64,000 nucleotides of DNA from an uncultured bacterium (GCA_937896235.1 CALBMX010000087.1:22714-86713); one strand, 5' to 3'. Positions 1 through 10,091 are shown, counted from the stretch's first letter. The notes: generated by a model not told the origin, from the sequence alone. Translations and numbers: made by a program.

Positions 1-686
1 ATGCCGTACGTTACCCGTAGCGCTCGGACCTGGGCTTCGAACATCCCGTGGGTATAGGTGACACCTTTGGGGGGGCCGGTACTGCCCGAGGTGAAGAGGA
101 TCGCCGCCTCGTCATCGCGGTGCGCGTCGCAAGCGGGGAGAGGAGCATGGCCTTGTTTCGTCTTGGCGAGGGTGGGCGCGCCGGTCAGCAGGGAGAGCGC
201 GCGGGAACCTTTTCCTGTGGCGACGACGTTGATGGAGACCGTGCGAAAGGAGCTCGGAAACAAGCGCCGCAGGACATGGGCGGCGGGGATGCCGATGAAT
301 GCCTCTGGCTTCATCTTGGCAACGCAACGGAGTACGTTTTTGGGCCCCATGCCGGGGTCGATCAAGACGGGTACTGCACCTAACTTCAGCAGCGCAAAGG
401 TGATGGCGATCAACTCTACGCCGGGCTTCACAAAGAGCGAGGCGCGCATACCTCGCTTGAGCCCCAGTGCTGCTAAACCCGAGGCGATGACACCGGATTC
501 GCGGTCGAGCTGCGCGAAGCTGATATCGTCAAACTGAGTCGTTTTCCCGACCGTCTTCGCAACGCGAATCGCGGGCATGTTGGGAGCCTCTGCTGCACGT
601 TCGGTCAGGAAGCCTGCCATGTTGACGCGCTCGGGCAGCTCACCGAGCTCGCTCCACGGATTCTGGCCGTTCGTCCCAGTGCTCAC
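1..686 (-). CDS. oleC: OleC-type beta-lactone synthetase (AMP-dependent ligase), partial
   Basis: N-terminal 228 codons of an ANL-superfamily ligase; the C-terminus lies beyond the left edge. The ATP-binding P-loop FTSGSTGPPKG is at about residues 198-208, followed by a THGMFEAQV-like stretch. The upstream segment LIDPGMGPKNVLRC and FIGIPAAH resemble the OleC subfamily more than acyl-CoA synthetases. OleC is known to convert 2-alkyl-3-hydroxy fatty acids to beta-lactones with ATP. The chosen GTG start (686-684) overlaps the oleB stop in a GTGA junction, which suggests translational coupling; ATG codons 22 and 36 codons further in are alternatives. The neighbouring oleB and the oleA at 12.4-13.4 kb support the assignment. 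An oleD reductase would be expected just outside the window. It is not listed as an ORF because it runs off the edge and begins with GTG. Confidence 0.85.
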   Translation of the reverse strand, partial: MSTGTNGQNPWSELGELPERVNMAGFLTERAAEAPNMPAIRVAKTVGKTTQFDDISFAQLDRESGVIASGLAALGLKRGMRASLFVKPGVELIAITFALLKLGAVPVLIDPGMGPKNVLRCVAKMKPEAFIGIPAAHVLRRLFPSSFRTVSINVVATGKGSRALSLLTGAPTLAKTKQGHAPLPACDAHRDDEAAILFTSGSTGPPKGVTYTHGMFEAQVRALRVTYG

Positions 687-1630
687 TTCGAATCGGGGGC
701 GAGCGCGTGACGCTCCAAGAAGGAGCGAAGGAAGGGGAGCGCAACTTCGTGGGCATCCTCCCACATGTAGTGCCCCGCATCCTTGATCTCAAGGACCTCG
801 GCAGTGGGGAAGCGGGCCTTCCAGCCGTCCAAGAAGACCGCCGAGAAACACCAGTCCTTCATGCCCCAAGCGATGGCTATCGGTTTGCCGGCGAGCTGCG
901 CCAAACCGCTGTCAATACTCTCAATCACGTCCCAGGTTGGGTGCGAAGGCCCCATTGGGATGTCGAGGACAAATCGATGCTGAGCGATACGATTGTGCCA
1001 GCTATTGTACGGAGCGAGGAAGCCTCTTTTTACGAGGGGTGTCATCGGCTTCTCGACTGCCATGGTTGTCGCGGCTAGGGCGAACCCGTTAAAACCTCGC
1101 AGGGCGATGGCACCAAACACAGGCCACCGGCAAACGGCGATACGGAGGGGAATCCGATCGATGAGAAACGCCGAAGTGTTTCCTAGGACGATACGAGCTA
1201 CTCGATCGGGATGGCGGACCGCGAAGCCCATGCCGATTGCACCTCCCCAGTCGTGGAGGACGAGCGTGATATTTTTAAGATCTAGGGCGAGTACAAGTGC
1301 GCACAGGTTCTCGACGTGATCCTCAAGGCGGTAGCTCCAATCTTGCGGTTTGTCGGAGAGCCCGCAGCCTAGATTATCGACGGCTACGACTCGGTGTTCC
1401 CCTCGGAACTCTCGGACCACACGTCGGTAGTAGAAACTCCACGATGGATTGCCATGAATGCACAGGAGTGGCGCCGCGTCGCGAGGGCCTTCGTCAACAT
1501 AGTGCATTCTCCCCGCGCTCGCCTGAAAGCAATGGGGGGAGAAATCGTATTCCGCGCGGAAGGGTATGGTGGCCTGGCGTGCGTGGTCGAGAAAGGTCTC
1601 GCTAGTGTCTTGGGAGTCCGCGGTGTTCAT
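683..1630 (-). CDS. oleB: OleB-type alpha/beta hydrolase (beta-lactone decarboxylase)
   Basis: A 315-residue alpha/beta hydrolase of the haloalkane-dehalogenase type. The nucleophile motif LHDWGGAIG places Asp127, the catalytic His is His287 in AGHYMWED, and the oxyanion region is HGNPSWSF (59-66). In the olefin pathway OleB removes CO2 from the beta-lactone to give the cis-olefin; haloalkane dehalogenases share fold and residues, so sequence alone leaves some ambiguity. Position settles it: the gene overlaps oleC by four bases, and oleA sits in the same cluster. A terminator-like hairpin lies between this gene and the phosphopantetheinyl transferase gene upstream, so oleB-oleC may have its own promoter or depend on read-through. 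Confidence 0.85.
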   Translation of the reverse strand: MNTADSQDTSETFLDHARQATIPFRAEYDFSPHCFQASAGRMHYVDEGPRDAAPLLCIHGNPSWSFYYRRVVREFRGEHRVVAVDNLGCGLSDKPQDWSYRLEDHVENLCALVLALDLKNITLVLHDWGGAIGMGFAVRHPDRVARIVLGNTSAFLIDRIPLRIAVCRWPVFGAIALRGFNGFALAATTMAVEKPMTPLVKRGFLAPYNSWHNRIAQHRFVLDIPMGPSHPTWDVIESIDSGLAQLAGKPIAIAWGMKDWCFSAVFLDGWKARFPTAEVLEIKDAGHYMWEDAHEVALPFLRSFLERHALAPDSK

Positions 1631-1644
1631 TCCGAGTCGTGTTC

Positions 1645-1675
1645 TTAAACAAAAGAGGGCCAGCTAGGCTGGCCC
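1645..1675 (-). terminator. Rho-independent terminator between PPTase and oleB
   Basis: A perfect 8-bp stem GGGCCAGC/GCTGGCCC (1657-1664 with 1668-1675) closes a 3-nt loop. Read on the minus strand it is followed by TCTTTTGTTT. It lies between the PPTase stop (1707) and the oleB start (1630), so it would end or attenuate the fatty-acid-type operon before oleBC. Confidence 0.7.
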
Positions 1676-1706
1676 CGTGGAGATGCCCCCGCTGAGGAGG
1701 CAATCC

Positions 1707-2438
1707 CTAGCGAGTGCCTCGCGCGCCAACGAGGTGGCCGTGCCAGTCCCATTGTACTTGCTGAACTTGGTCGCAGGTCACAGATGCGATGTGATCGTCA
1801 CGCAGCATTTGGTGCACGAAGTGCTCCATGCGGTCATGCCGGATCCATAGGCCAGGGCGTGTATCCGTGAGATTCGTCGAGCCAATGGTGCATTTGGACA
1901 GACCGGCGAGGCCCTCACCGGAAAGCTTGAGTAGGGCTTCCTTGGCGGACCAGATACGCGTGAAAGCTTCGACCTCGCAAACCTCAAAGAGCTTGCGGAC
2001 CATGTCTATCTCGCCCGGGGAGGCGGCCTCGGCAATCACCTCGGCGCTTGGGGTGCGAAGGCGTTCAATGTCGATGCCCAGAGGCCAAACGGCGGCCGCT
2101 CCCGCAACGTATTCCGCGGTGTGAGTGATCGACCAATAACGGCCACGGACGGGCAAGGGCGCACCGTGCTCATCGCGGTCCAAGGAGGGGAAGTGGATGC
2201 CTTGGCGACTGGCCGCCTCGTGTAGGGCCTCTCGTGCGGCGACCTTTTGGTGGAGCACTCGCTCCCGAGAAGAATGTTCCCGGTCTTGCCCGGGAGTAGG
2301 CCGAATCACGGCGTGAAGGACGTTCATATGTTTGCGTAGCAGTAGGGTCGCTTTGAACCCATCCTTATCGGTGAGTTCTTGCCCATCAAGGACCGGGAAT
2401 CCGGTTGTCTTTGTGTCAGATTTAGATCCGAGTCGCAT
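1707..2438 (-). CDS. 4'-phosphopantetheinyl transferase, Sfp type
   Basis: A 243-residue protein with the two hallmark motifs of Sfp/EntD-type transferases: GIDIE at 121-125, with the metal-binding Asp and Glu, and [11 protein letters not shown] at 161-171, with the WxxKE signature. It moves the phosphopantetheine arm from CoA to a carrier-protein serine; the cluster's own ACP (7456-7725) is the obvious substrate. The ATG at 2438 overlaps the end of the FabI-like gene by 17 bases. The open frame extends further upstream inside that gene, and an ATG at 2327 would drop a predicted beta strand, so 2438 is preferred. A dedicated transferase suggests that the cluster ACP is not served by the general AcpS. 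Confidence 0.85.
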   Translation of the reverse strand: MRLGSKSDTKTTGFPVLDGQELTDKDGFKATLLLRKHMNVLHAVIRPTPGQDREHSSRERVLHQKVAAREALHEAASRQGIHFPSLDRDEHGAPLPVRGRYWSITHTAEYVAGAAAVWPLGIDIERLRTPSAEVIAEAASPGEIDMVRKLFEVCEVEAFTRIWSAKEALLKLSGEGLAGLSKCTIGSTNLTDTRPGLWIRHDRMEHFVHQMLRDDHIASVTCDQVQQVQWDWHGHLVGARGTR

Positions 2439-3225
2439 TTGCGACAAGGCCCGAGTCGAAGTAGCCAGCTCCCATCCCAGCGTCAACAACGATTCCTTGA
2501 CCATTGATTCCGCTAGATGCGGGGGAGAGGAGGAAAACAGCTGTTTCCGCAACCTCGGGGGTCGTCACACCTCGGCCGCGGAAAGTTGCTTGCTCGCCGA
2601 AAAGATAGCTCTCTAAATAGCCTGGGATACCGGCGGAAGCAGAAGTCTTTAGAAGTCCCGCTCGAACGGCGTTGAAGCGCACCTCGGAAAAGGCGCTGAA
2701 GCTCTTCGCGAGGAAGACGATGGATGAGTCGAGGGCAGCTTTGATCGGAGCCATGTAACCGTAGTTCTCAGACGCCATTGTTGTGGTGGAGATGGAGATC
2801 GTGACGACGGCGGCGTCCTTGGCGAAGCTGTCCTTGAGCGCGTTCGCCAGGCTGACCAAGGAGAAACAGGAGATGTCGATCGCCTGGAGGAAGTGCTTCT
2901 TTGGAGTCTCGTGAAACGGCTTCATGCCATCTTCGTAGTTGGCAAACGCTATGGAGTGGACGAGTCCGTGTAGCGGTTCGCCCTTGTCGGCGAGGTACTG
3001 GCCTAGAGCGTCGACCTCGGCCTGCTCTTCGACGTTGCAGATCAGGACCTCGTGGCCTTGAAGAAGCTTGGCGGTTGCTTCTTGGTGCTCGGCATCGCGA
3101 ACGGTAAAGAGCAGCTTTGCTCCACGCTTCTCAAGCAACGCGGCGATGTGCCAAGCTACGCTCTTGCGGTTTGCAACGCCCGCGACAAGGTAGCGGCGGC
3201 CAGTTAAATCGGTGGTGTTTGTCAT
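2422..3225 (-). CDS. FabI-like enoyl-ACP reductase
   Basis: A 267-residue short-chain dehydrogenase of the enoyl-ACP reductase group. The start has the FabI-style cofactor loop [14 protein letters not shown] (15-28) instead of a classical GxxxGxG, then VHSIAFA (89-95) and AIDIS (115-119). The catalytic pair Tyr155/Lys162 is in [12 protein letters not shown]. The first of the two tyrosines of E. coli FabI (Tyr146, ten residues before Tyr156) appears to be Ile here. It would reduce the 2-enoyl-ACP made by the neighbouring dehydratase, using NAD(P)H. The chosen ATG lies 17 bases after the FabZ-like stop; an earlier in-frame ATG (3288) would overlap that gene. Confidence 0.82.
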   Translation of the reverse strand: MTNTTDLTGRRYLVAGVANRKSVAWHIAALLEKRGAKLLFTVRDAEHQEATAKLLQGHEVLICNVEEQAEVDALGQYLADKGEPLHGLVHSIAFANYEDGMKPFHETPKKHFLQAIDISCFSLVSLANALKDSFAKDAAVVTISISTTTMASENYGYMAPIKAALDSSIVFLAKSFSAFSEVRFNAVRAGLLKTSASAGIPGYLESYLFGEQATFRGRGVTTPEVAETAVFLLSPASSGINGQGIVVDAGMGAGYFDSGLVANATRI

Positions 3226-3242
3226 GGTCTTCGGCCAAAACC

Positions 3243-3707
3243 CTAAGGGGTGCTTGGCTTGTTTGCGGCTGCGACCGCGAAGTCGCAAGAGACTACGAGT
3301 TTGCCCGCGCTATCGAGTACGCGGGCCTTCATATATCGTGCGGGACCCAAAGATTCGGTCAGGGTTAGCTCTGCGCGAACCGTCTGATCGGGTGCGACCA
3401 TGCGCTTGAAGCGGCCCGAACCCACCCTCGTCAGCACGGGCACAGTTCCCTCCAAATTGGCTTCTCCAGCTTCGGCTCGGCCTGCGAACCACAGGGCTGC
3501 TGATTGGAAAACGAACTCCATGAGCAAAACTCCTGGGACAATCGGATCGCCTGGGTAGTGACCTTTGAAGAAGTCCGCATCCGCCTTCGGGGTCCACTCG
3601 GTCACGATCGTCGTCTCGTCCTCGGAGAGGATCGAGTCAACGAAGAGGAAGGGCGGGCGGTGGGGGATACGTGCCTCGATAACTTTACAGGCCACCGGTG
3701 ACCTCAA
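3243..3707 (-). CDS. FabZ-like 3-hydroxyacyl-ACP dehydratase
   Basis: A 154-residue hot-dog-fold dehydratase. The family signature is clear: [11 protein letters not shown] (14-24) and [15 protein letters not shown] (46-60), with catalytic His50 and Glu64 in LLMEF. It should dehydrate 3-hydroxyacyl-ACP to the trans-2-enoyl-ACP, between the FabG-like and FabI-like steps encoded on either side. The ATG at 3707 overlaps the upstream reductase gene by 23 bases; a GTG at 3695 is an alternative start. The dehydratase substrate (normal chain or modified chain) cannot be told from sequence. Confidence 0.85.
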   Translation of the reverse strand: MRSPVACKVIEARIPHRPPFLFVDSILSEDETTIVTEWTPKADADFFKGHYPGDPIVPGVLLMEFVFQSAALWFAGRAEAGEANLEGTVPVLTRVGSGRFKRMVAPDQTVRAELTLTESLGPARYMKARVLDSAGKLVVSCDFAVAAANKPSTP

Positions 3708-4422
3708 GGGTTGCCCCGTTTATATAGGACGCCTCTTTCGCGGCTAGGCATAAGACGGCGTAGGCGATCTCTTCCGGCCGCCCGAAGCGCTTCATCGGAA
3801 CGCTATTCTTGTGTGTCTTCACGGCTTCGGCGGGAAGATCGTCGATCAGGTCCGTCGCGACGAAGCCGGGCGATACGCAGTTGACTGTGATGCCGCGTTT
3901 TGCAACCTCCTTAGAGAGCGAGCGTCCCATCGCGACTTGACCCGCCTTGGAGGCGGAGTAATTGGCTTGGCCTTCGAAGCCGTAGTTGCCGGCGGGAGAG
4001 GTGATGTTGATCACCCGGCCGTAACGCGACCGCAACATATGGAGCACCCCAGCCTTGGCCATCAAAAAGGTGCCCGTCAGATTCGTATCGAGAACTGCGT
4101 GCCAGTCCGCGACGGGCATCATGGCCAGGACATGATCGCGTCGGATGCCCGAGTTGTTGACAAGAATCTGAACAGAGGTCGAAGACTCGTCCAGTCCCTC
4201 CCAAAATCGATTGACGTCCTCTTCGCTTGCCACGTCAAAGCGCGCGAGCGTTAGCCGCGTGCCAAGGTCTCCAAGCTCTCTGTGGAATGCCTTTGCCGCG
4301 TCATCGTTTGAGCGATAGGTAGCGATGACACTTCCTCCAGCCTTCAGGAACGCCTCGGTTACAGCACGACCGATACCGCGCGTGCCCCCGGTAACGACGG
4401 CCGTTTGATCGTTGAAATTCAT
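3685..4422 (-). CDS. FabG-like 3-oxoacyl-ACP reductase
   Basis: A 245-residue classical short-chain dehydrogenase/reductase. Visible are the cofactor motif TGGTRGIG (11-18), NNSG (89-92), and the catalytic Ser142, Tyr155 and Lys159 in YSASK. The C-terminus has the FabG-typical GATLEVTGG. It probably reduces the 3-oxoacyl-ACP produced by the cluster ketosynthase. Its ATG overlaps the stop of the preceding CrtI-like gene in ATGA, and its end overlaps the dehydratase gene, so the three are translationally linked. Confidence 0.87.
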   Translation of the reverse strand: MNFNDQTAVVTGGTRGIGRAVTEAFLKAGGSVIATYRSNDDAAKAFHRELGDLGTRLTLARFDVASEEDVNRFWEGLDESSTSVQILVNNSGIRRDHVLAMMPVADWHAVLDTNLTGTFLMAKAGVLHMLRSRYGRVINITSPAGNYGFEGQANYSASKAGQVAMGRSLSKEVAKRGITVNCVSPGFVATDLIDDLPAEAVKTHKNSVPMKRFGRPEEIAYAVLCLAAKEASYINGATLEVTGGL

Positions 4423-5963
4423 GAGGTGGCGTTCTGGGTTTGTTGTAGCTGGAAGAGATAGGAGTCAACCTTGTTGGCTTGGATTACCCCGTAGTTGGCA
4501 GCGCCAAGCCAGCCCGACATGATGATCCCAACGCTACCAGCGTGGAAGAGTCCGCCTAGCTCTAGGTGTAAGTTCATGGATGGGGCGAGGCCCTCGAACT
4601 TGGTGCCAAAGGACGAGCCGCCCTGGTGTTGCGTATAGAACTCGAAGCTGCGAGGCGTCGAAGCTTCGATGTAGTCGACCTTGGAGCGCACCTCAGGGAG
4701 ATACGTCTCTAGGTGCGACAGGGTTTCCTCGCAGAGTTGCCGCTTGTTGGACTCGTACTCCTCGTCGGTCATGTCGGCCCAGTCGGCGTAGCGAGCATTG
4801 GTCGAGGCGACGATTGTGTAGCGCTCTTCCTTCATCTCTGGGCGACCCTTGGGGTAGTAAAAGGAGAAGGTCCGGCTCTCTCCATGAAGGTCGGACAAGC
4901 TGTGCGACTGGAACTTCGTCCTGGTAGAGGTGAAGAGCAGGTCGGTAAGGAAGGGGATCGACTCACCTGCGCGGATACCCATGTAGACCTGGCATGAGGA
5001 GTTATTGAGGCGGACGGCCTTCGCCTCGGCAACGAACTCGGGCCGAAAGTGCTCTTCATCGACTAGCTTAAGAATCGTCGTTTTGAGGTTGGCGTTTGAG
5101 AGCACCGCGCTGCTGCGGATCGTGTGGGTCGCGGCTCCCGCATTGGCGACGACACCCGCCACATGGGGCTTCCCATCGCTACCGTACTCAACCTGAATCT
5201 TTTCGACCTGAACGCGAGTGCGAATGTCGACTCCATTTTTGAGAAGCTCGGCTCGCATCGCGCTGATCAGGACGTCCGTTCCCCCAACAAAGGTATAGAC
5301 GCCCTTACTCATGAAGTTCGAGAACACGATGCCGTAGGTGATTGCCGGTTCATCGAGGTTCGAACCGTTGGCGTAGCTAATCGGCTCCATCAGGAGGCGG
5401 TGTACATCATTGCGGCCGGGGAAGAACTCCTCAAAAAGCTCGCCAGTCGTTAGATTCGAATCATCGAAGAAGTCCATTTTACGCAGGTGCGCAAAGAAAC
5501 CCTCGACCATCTCGCGATCGAGATCGAACTGGGTGACCAGCTTCTCTGTGAAGTCCTCGCGAGTGAAGGTCGTATCGAAGCTGAACTGTGGATTGTCAAA
5601 CGTGACCTTATCGAGAGGCACAATCTTGTCCGCAATCTCTTGGCTCCAATATTTGCGGCAAGTCTTCTTCATCCCGACGGGAAAGCCGTGGAGGGAGACA
5701 TCAAAAATGTGACCACCTGGGCGTTTGAACCACGTGGCGAGTCCACCGATCTTGAAGTGCTGTTCGAGGAGCAAGACACGCTGGCCATTGCGCCCCAGGA
5801 TATTGGCGGCGGTCATTCCTGCGAGCCCGGAGCCGATGACAACAACGTCGTATTCGGCTTTGACACCCTCGAGGAAGTCCTTCTTCTGGGGGATTCTACC
5901 GTGCCGGCTGCCCCATGGGCGCGACACGCTCTTACCGTCGGGATTGATGTTATCGGAAGTCAT
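4419..5963 (-). CDS. CrtI-type (phytoene desaturase-like) FAD oxidoreductase A
   Basis: A 514-residue flavoprotein. The Rossmann motif [11 protein letters not shown] starts at residue 43, followed by [16 protein letters not shown], the pattern of phytoene desaturases, carotenoid isomerases and retinol saturases. Family members add or remove hydrogen, or isomerise double bonds, along long hydrophobic chains. Nothing here indicates carotenoid synthesis: no crtB, crtE or isoprenoid genes are present. All neighbours handle acyl-ACP, so an acyl chain is the likely substrate. The ATG at 5963 leaves 19 bases to the upstream paralogue; an in-frame extension to 6203 would run inside that gene and carries no recognisable sequence. 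Confidence 0.8.
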   Translation of the reverse strand: MTSDNINPDGKSVSRPWGSRHGRIPQKKDFLEGVKAEYDVVVIGSGLAGMTAANILGRNGQRVLLLEQHFKIGGLATWFKRPGGHIFDVSLHGFPVGMKKTCRKYWSQEIADKIVPLDKVTFDNPQFSFDTTFTREDFTEKLVTQFDLDREMVEGFFAHLRKMDFFDDSNLTTGELFEEFFPGRNDVHRLLMEPISYANGSNLDEPAITYGIVFSNFMSKGVYTFVGGTDVLISAMRAELLKNGVDIRTRVQVEKIQVEYGSDGKPHVAGVVANAGAATHTIRSSAVLSNANLKTTILKLVDEEHFRPEFVAEAKAVRLNNSSCQVYMGIRAGESIPFLTDLLFTSTRTKFQSHSLSDLHGESRTFSFYYPKGRPEMKEERYTIVASTNARYADWADMTDEEYESNKRQLCEETLSHLETYLPEVRSKVDYIEASTPRSFEFYTQHQGGSSFGTKFEGLAPSMNLHLELGGLFHAGSVGIIMSGWLGAANYGVIQANKVDSYLFQLQQTQNATS

Positions 5964-5982
5964 GTTCGCAGTAAAAGAAGGG

Positions 5983-7413
5983 CTAAGCGGTCGGCTGTAG
6001 GCTGTGCCGATTGGCCATAGAAATGCCGGAGAGCATGGCGCCGACGACGCCCAAAAGGCCCTGGTCGGTTCCCATAAGGAATAGGCCAGGTAGATCCGTG
6101 GTGCCGTCGAGACGTTTGTTCGGAGCGCCGTAAACCGCTCCACGGGGATGTCCACTAAAGCGCCGAATCGTATGTGGAGTGAAAGCGTCTCGATCAATTT
6201 CAAAGGGACGCGGATCGGGGGCGAATCTCGCAGCGGAGTCTAGGAAGGCCTGGCTGGCAGCATACTTATGCGACTCGTACTCCTCTCGTGGACCTGCTGC
6301 GAGCTGCTCCCAGTGCTCGGCATTTGCAAGGGCCGTGAAGCGCATCCAACCTTCTTTTAGAGGCTCCTTCGCGGCATAGTTATTGGGGGAGCAAATCACG
6401 CCACTTCGGGTATCGATTCCCCAAACGCCAGGGTCGGGAGAGCTGTACGCAAAAGTCTCACAGTCATTGAAGAACGTGATTGCTGCACCATAGTTACCAA
6501 ATGTAAGCGGGGGCTTATCGGTCACGATGACGGTCTCGTTAAAGGAGAGCTGGCCGCGATCCGTAGGGCGCACCTTACGGGCCATCTCTGCGCCGCACAT
6601 CTCCATGGTTGGTGCAAACCCGGCCGAGGAGAGGATTTGATCTGCAAGGAGCTCTTCGCCGCTGTCTAGTCGAACACCGGCGGCTCGTTGGGAGTCCCCG
6701 CATCCCGTCCGCAAGATCTCGGCGACTCCACTTTTCATGCGCAGCTCGCCACCAAGGGACTTGTAGCGCTTTACGAGTATGTCGAGAAGCGGCCGAATGC
6801 CTCCTTCCGGACGCGCAAAGCCCTCGTCATAGAAACTCTTGAAGAGGATCGCGAACTGATACCAAGCGATGTCCCCGGGGATCGCGCTACCGTAGTAGCA
6901 CATGGGGAGCATCAGCATCTCGATCAACAAGGGCTCGCGGAGGTACTCCGACAAGACCTTACGAGCGAGCACGTCGGGATCAGCGGGCGCGAACGAATCG
7001 TATTCAAAAATCGCGCTCGTCAGGCGCCGGAAACCGTCCACTTCTGTTGGGAAGGCCCGCGCGATTTCGCTTTCAAAAAGTGCAAACTCATTGGAGAAGC
7101 GCAGACGCTCTGAGGGAAATGCGATCTCTGAGTAGCGCTGCTCACCCAACTGCAGATCTTCATGGCGAATACGAAGCTGCCGCAGAAGTTTCGTGAGTGG
7201 CACACCTCGCCTTCCTCTAGGGGCGAAGTTCGTAAGCGCGTGCAGACCAACATCAAAAATGCGGCCGCGGCGCTTGTAGAACGAGTTCAAACCACCCCAA
7301 AGATAGTGGCGTTCGAGAAGCAGTACGCGCTTGTCGTATTGGGCTAGACGGATCCCCGCCGCAAGCCCGCTCATGCCGGCCCCAATTAGAATAACGTCGT
7401 ACTTGTCTGCCAT
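5983..7413 (-). CDS. CrtI-type (phytoene desaturase-like) FAD oxidoreductase B
   Basis: A 476-residue paralogue of the downstream flavoprotein. It begins almost directly with the FAD motif [13 protein letters not shown] (8-20) and [16 protein letters not shown]; the family's [14 protein letters not shown] C-terminal FAD contact is near the end. The two proteins differ well beyond the dinucleotide fold, which points to distinct reactions or a heteromeric pair. As with its partner, a carotenoid role is unlikely from context. It sits 42 bases downstream of the ACP gene. I infer that the pair dehydrogenates, saturates or rearranges an ACP-bound polyene; the sequence does not show which. Confidence 0.8.
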   Translation of the reverse strand: MADKYDVILIGAGMSGLAAGIRLAQYDKRVLLLERHYLWGGLNSFYKRRGRIFDVGLHALTNFAPRGRRGVPLTKLLRQLRIRHEDLQLGEQRYSEIAFPSERLRFSNEFALFESEIARAFPTEVDGFRRLTSAIFEYDSFAPADPDVLARKVLSEYLREPLLIEMLMLPMCYYGSAIPGDIAWYQFAILFKSFYDEGFARPEGGIRPLLDILVKRYKSLGGELRMKSGVAEILRTGCGDSQRAAGVRLDSGEELLADQILSSAGFAPTMEMCGAEMARKVRPTDRGQLSFNETVIVTDKPPLTFGNYGAAITFFNDCETFAYSSPDPGVWGIDTRSGVICSPNNYAAKEPLKEGWMRFTALANAEHWEQLAAGPREEYESHKYAASQAFLDSAARFAPDPRPFEIDRDAFTPHTIRRFSGHPRGAVYGAPNKRLDGTTDLPGLFLMGTDQGLLGVVGAMLSGISMANRHSLQPTA

Positions 7414-7455
7414 GGTTACGAGGACTCTGAATGGGCCCGCGTGAGTTCACAATCT

Positions 7456-7725
<270 letters not shown>

Positions 7726-7763
7726 GATTCGGTAGGGGTAAGTAGTGGTCCGTGGGGGGGGGC

Positions 7764-9029
7764 TTAGATGCGGCGGATGATGACCGCTGAATTGATTCCT
7801 AGCATTCCGAACGACAAGTTCAGGATGGTGTCCATACGTGAGACTTCACGTGGTTCGCCAAGGACAAGTCCGGCGTGCGCGCAGCCGGGGTCCAGGTTTT
7901 CCACATTGATAGAGGCGTGCACAACCTTGTCGTCAAAGGCTGGCAGGTTGCCGGCTAATTCGAGAGCGCCGGCAGCGCCCATGGTGTGCCCGATAAAGCT
8001 CTTGGTGTTATTGACGAAGACCCTGGACTCGCCGTCGTGGCTGTCGCCAAAGACGCGGCGCAAAGCGTCGGACTCCTGGAGGTCACCCAAGTTCGTCGAG
8101 GTTGCGTGCGTGTTTACAAGGTCGATGTCACCGATGCCGAGGTCGGCTTTGGCGAGCGCGGCGGTCATACACTCCGCTTGGCGCTCTGCGTTTGGCAAAA
8201 CGAAGTCGGAGGCATCCGAGTTCACGTGGTAGCCCACGACCTCGCCATAGATCTTTGCGCCTCGCGCGAGGGCATCGTCCAAGCGCTCAAGGGTGTACAG
8301 GCACCCGCCTTCGGAGACGACAATCCCGTTGCGTGATTGGTCAAAGGGGCGAGAGGCTTTCGTCGGATCCTCATGGCTTCCTAGCGCGCCCTGTGAGGCG
8401 AAGGAAGCGAAGATGCCAAAGGTGTGAATCGCCTCGGAGACACCGCCGGCGAGGGCTAAATCGACCTCGCCTAGCTGCAGCATTTGCATCCCGTGGATGA
8501 TGCCCAAGTTGCCTGCTGCGCAGGCGCCACCTAGACAATACGCGGGGCCGGTTAAACCCAAGTTGAGCGTGACCTCGCCCGCTGGGTTGTTTGCCACCGT
8601 GCGCGGGTTGTGGTGATGCGACCAGAAGGAGAGGTCGAAGTCGAAACCGGAGACGTTGTGCACTTCGTTTTCGGTCTCGACATTGCCGTGTTCGGTGATG
8701 CCGATGTAGGTGCCGATTCGTGATTTGGCGCGGCCTCCGACCGTTCCTGCGGCATCGTCGATACGCAAGCCCGCGTCTTCCAGTGCTTCGCGGGCGCAGT
8801 AAACGGAGATGGATCCCGCCCGTGTGCCTCGGCGTGCCTCTTTCCGCTTTTGGTGGCGTGTGACCTCGAAGTCACAGATTCCTGCAACCGTATCGCCTAC
8901 GTGGCGAATGTTGTAGGGCCTTACACCGGAAACTCCAGCGAGCAAGTTCTTGCGAAATGTTTGCAGATCGTTGCCGTTGGGGCTCGTTAGGCCAACACCT
9001 GTGATGACGACACGTGGGAGGTTACTCAT
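7764..9029 (-). CDS. FabF-like beta-ketoacyl-ACP synthase
   Basis: A 421-residue condensing enzyme of the KAS I/II group. The catalytic triad is complete: Cys170 in GGACAAGN, His308 in NTHATSTNLGD, and His348 in SFIGHTMGAAG. The nucleophile context GGACAAGN departs from the usual TACASS. The protein therefore elongates by decarboxylative condensation and is not a chain-length factor. The chosen ATG (9029) overlaps the regulator stop by eight bases; the longer open frame to 9152 lies inside the regulator gene. It is the only ketosynthase of this type in the window, so it would have to work iteratively. Confidence 0.88.
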   Translation of the reverse strand: MSNLPRVVITGVGLTSPNGNDLQTFRKNLLAGVSGVRPYNIRHVGDTVAGICDFEVTRHQKRKEARRGTRAGSISVYCAREALEDAGLRIDDAAGTVGGRAKSRIGTYIGITEHGNVETENEVHNVSGFDFDLSFWSHHHNPRTVANNPAGEVTLNLGLTGPAYCLGGACAAGNLGIIHGMQMLQLGEVDLALAGGVSEAIHTFGIFASFASQGALGSHEDPTKASRPFDQSRNGIVVSEGGCLYTLERLDDALARGAKIYGEVVGYHVNSDASDFVLPNAERQAECMTAALAKADLGIGDIDLVNTHATSTNLGDLQESDALRRVFGDSHDGESRVFVNNTKSFIGHTMGAAGALELAGNLPAFDDKVVHASINVENLDPGCAHAGLVLGEPREVSRMDTILNLSFGMLGINSAVIIRRI

Positions 9030-9801
9030 GCTTTTCCTCAAGGCCGGAGTCCGCACGGGAGCTCTCTCCGAGTGCCACTTCGATGTACTGTTCAATTGCC
9101 GCAGGCAAATCGGGGGCGAGCTGATCTTCCGCGTTCTTCTTGCCACGACCAATTCCTGGCAAACTCGTGGAGAGAAGAAGCGCTTTGGTCAGTGCCTTAG
9201 AGAGCAGGCTTTGGCTGTCGCCGAGCGCACGCTCTACAGAGCCCATTACAAGTTGCATGACCGCTTCCGCGATCTCGCACGAGCCAATGATGGAGCGTAA
9301 AGTGAGGACACGTGGATCGGCGGCCCCATGTTTCTTCTTGATGTAGAGCAGGGTCCGTCCGGCGGAGCGCTTGAAGTGCGCCATGGCAACTTGTTCCCGA
9401 CGGCGCAGGATCGTCGCGACAATCGAGAGCGTGTTGCCAACAACGGAGTGCAAATGGCAGCGGCGAGTCGGGTCGAAAGTGGAGCGCAGTGCACCCCATT
9501 CGGTCAGCTCGTTGATCGTCGTTGATGTGGCGCCGGTAGAGATTCCTATGGCGTTAGAGATCTCTTTCGAGGATAGGGGGAGCCCCGCAAGGACTAATAG
9601 TCCCCAAACCCGCCCGTGGACCCGCTTGAAACCAAAGGTCTTGAAGAAGGTCTCGAACGCGGGCAGCTGCTCCAGCAACTCGGGGTCGAGTCCTTCATAT
9701 TCAGCTGGTAAATCACCGCCAACCGCCGACAGAGCCGAATCCTCTACCGGCGGATTTTCGCCAGGGGAATCGCTCGAGAGTGGTTTGGAGTGGGCGGTCA
9801 T
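9022..9801 (-). CDS. GbsR/MarR-like transcriptional regulator
   Basis: A 259-residue protein with a winged-helix DNA-binding domain at about residues 45-115. Features are FGFKRVHGRVWGLLVLAG, LSSKEISNAIGISTGATST, and a beta-wing LTEWGALRS, the layout of GbsR-type MarR relatives. The C-terminal half is helical and could bind a ligand or form a dimer. It heads the ketosynthase-to-PPTase operon and overlaps the ketosynthase start, so it very likely controls this cluster and itself. A 9-bp inverted repeat lies 35-58 bases upstream of its start. The effector is unknown; an acyl derivative of the pathway is a natural guess. Confidence 0.75.
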   Translation of the reverse strand: MTAHSKPLSSDSPGENPPVEDSALSAVGGDLPAEYEGLDPELLEQLPAFETFFKTFGFKRVHGRVWGLLVLAGLPLSSKEISNAIGISTGATSTTINELTEWGALRSTFDPTRRCHLHSVVGNTLSIVATILRRREQVAMAHFKRSAGRTLLYIKKKHGAADPRVLTLRSIIGSCEIAEAVMQLVMGSVERALGDSQSLLSKALTKALLLSTSLPGIGRGKKNAEDQLAPDLPAAIEQYIEVALGESSRADSGLEEKHE

Positions 9802-9835
9802 GGGTGCTCAGGGGGATGGCTTGCTCGGACCTCTA

Positions 9836-9859
9836 GGATTTCAGAGTTTCCTGAAATCC
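9836..9859. promoter_or_regulatory. Inverted repeat, candidate operator of the lipid operon
   Basis: GGATTTCAG (9836-9844) and CTGAAATCC (9851-9859) form a perfect 9-bp dyad around six bases. It is in the 290-base space upstream of the MarR-like regulator gene, 35 bases from the start codon. That is a typical place for an autoregulatory operator. The rest of 9802-10091 shows no gene. No clear -35/-10 pair was identified. Confidence 0.5.
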
Positions 9860-10091
9860 GATTGGTCGGGCGCGATTATCTCCTTCTGAGCGGCCCGGGT
9901 CTACCCCCAGTTACCCAGATCTTTGGCGATTTTGGGGCCAAAACAGAGCCGAGGGCACCTCCAAAACGGCATCGGCAACCGCCAGGAATGGGGAATCCTG
10001 ATCGGGGGCGGTCAAGGCCCGCGGTATTAGGCTCAAAGGGGCACTTGAGCGTGGGCGGGCTCACCCTTGCGGATTGGGCCGGCTGCGGGAG

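Noticed and set aside
683..1630. Haloalkane dehalogenase
   Set aside because: The fold and residues fit, but the four-base overlap with an OleC-type gene and the presence of oleA make OleB the better call.
4419..7413. Carotenoid biosynthesis based on two phytoene-desaturase-like genes
   Set aside because: No phytoene synthase, prenyl synthase or cyclase genes are near; all neighbours are acyl-ACP enzymes.
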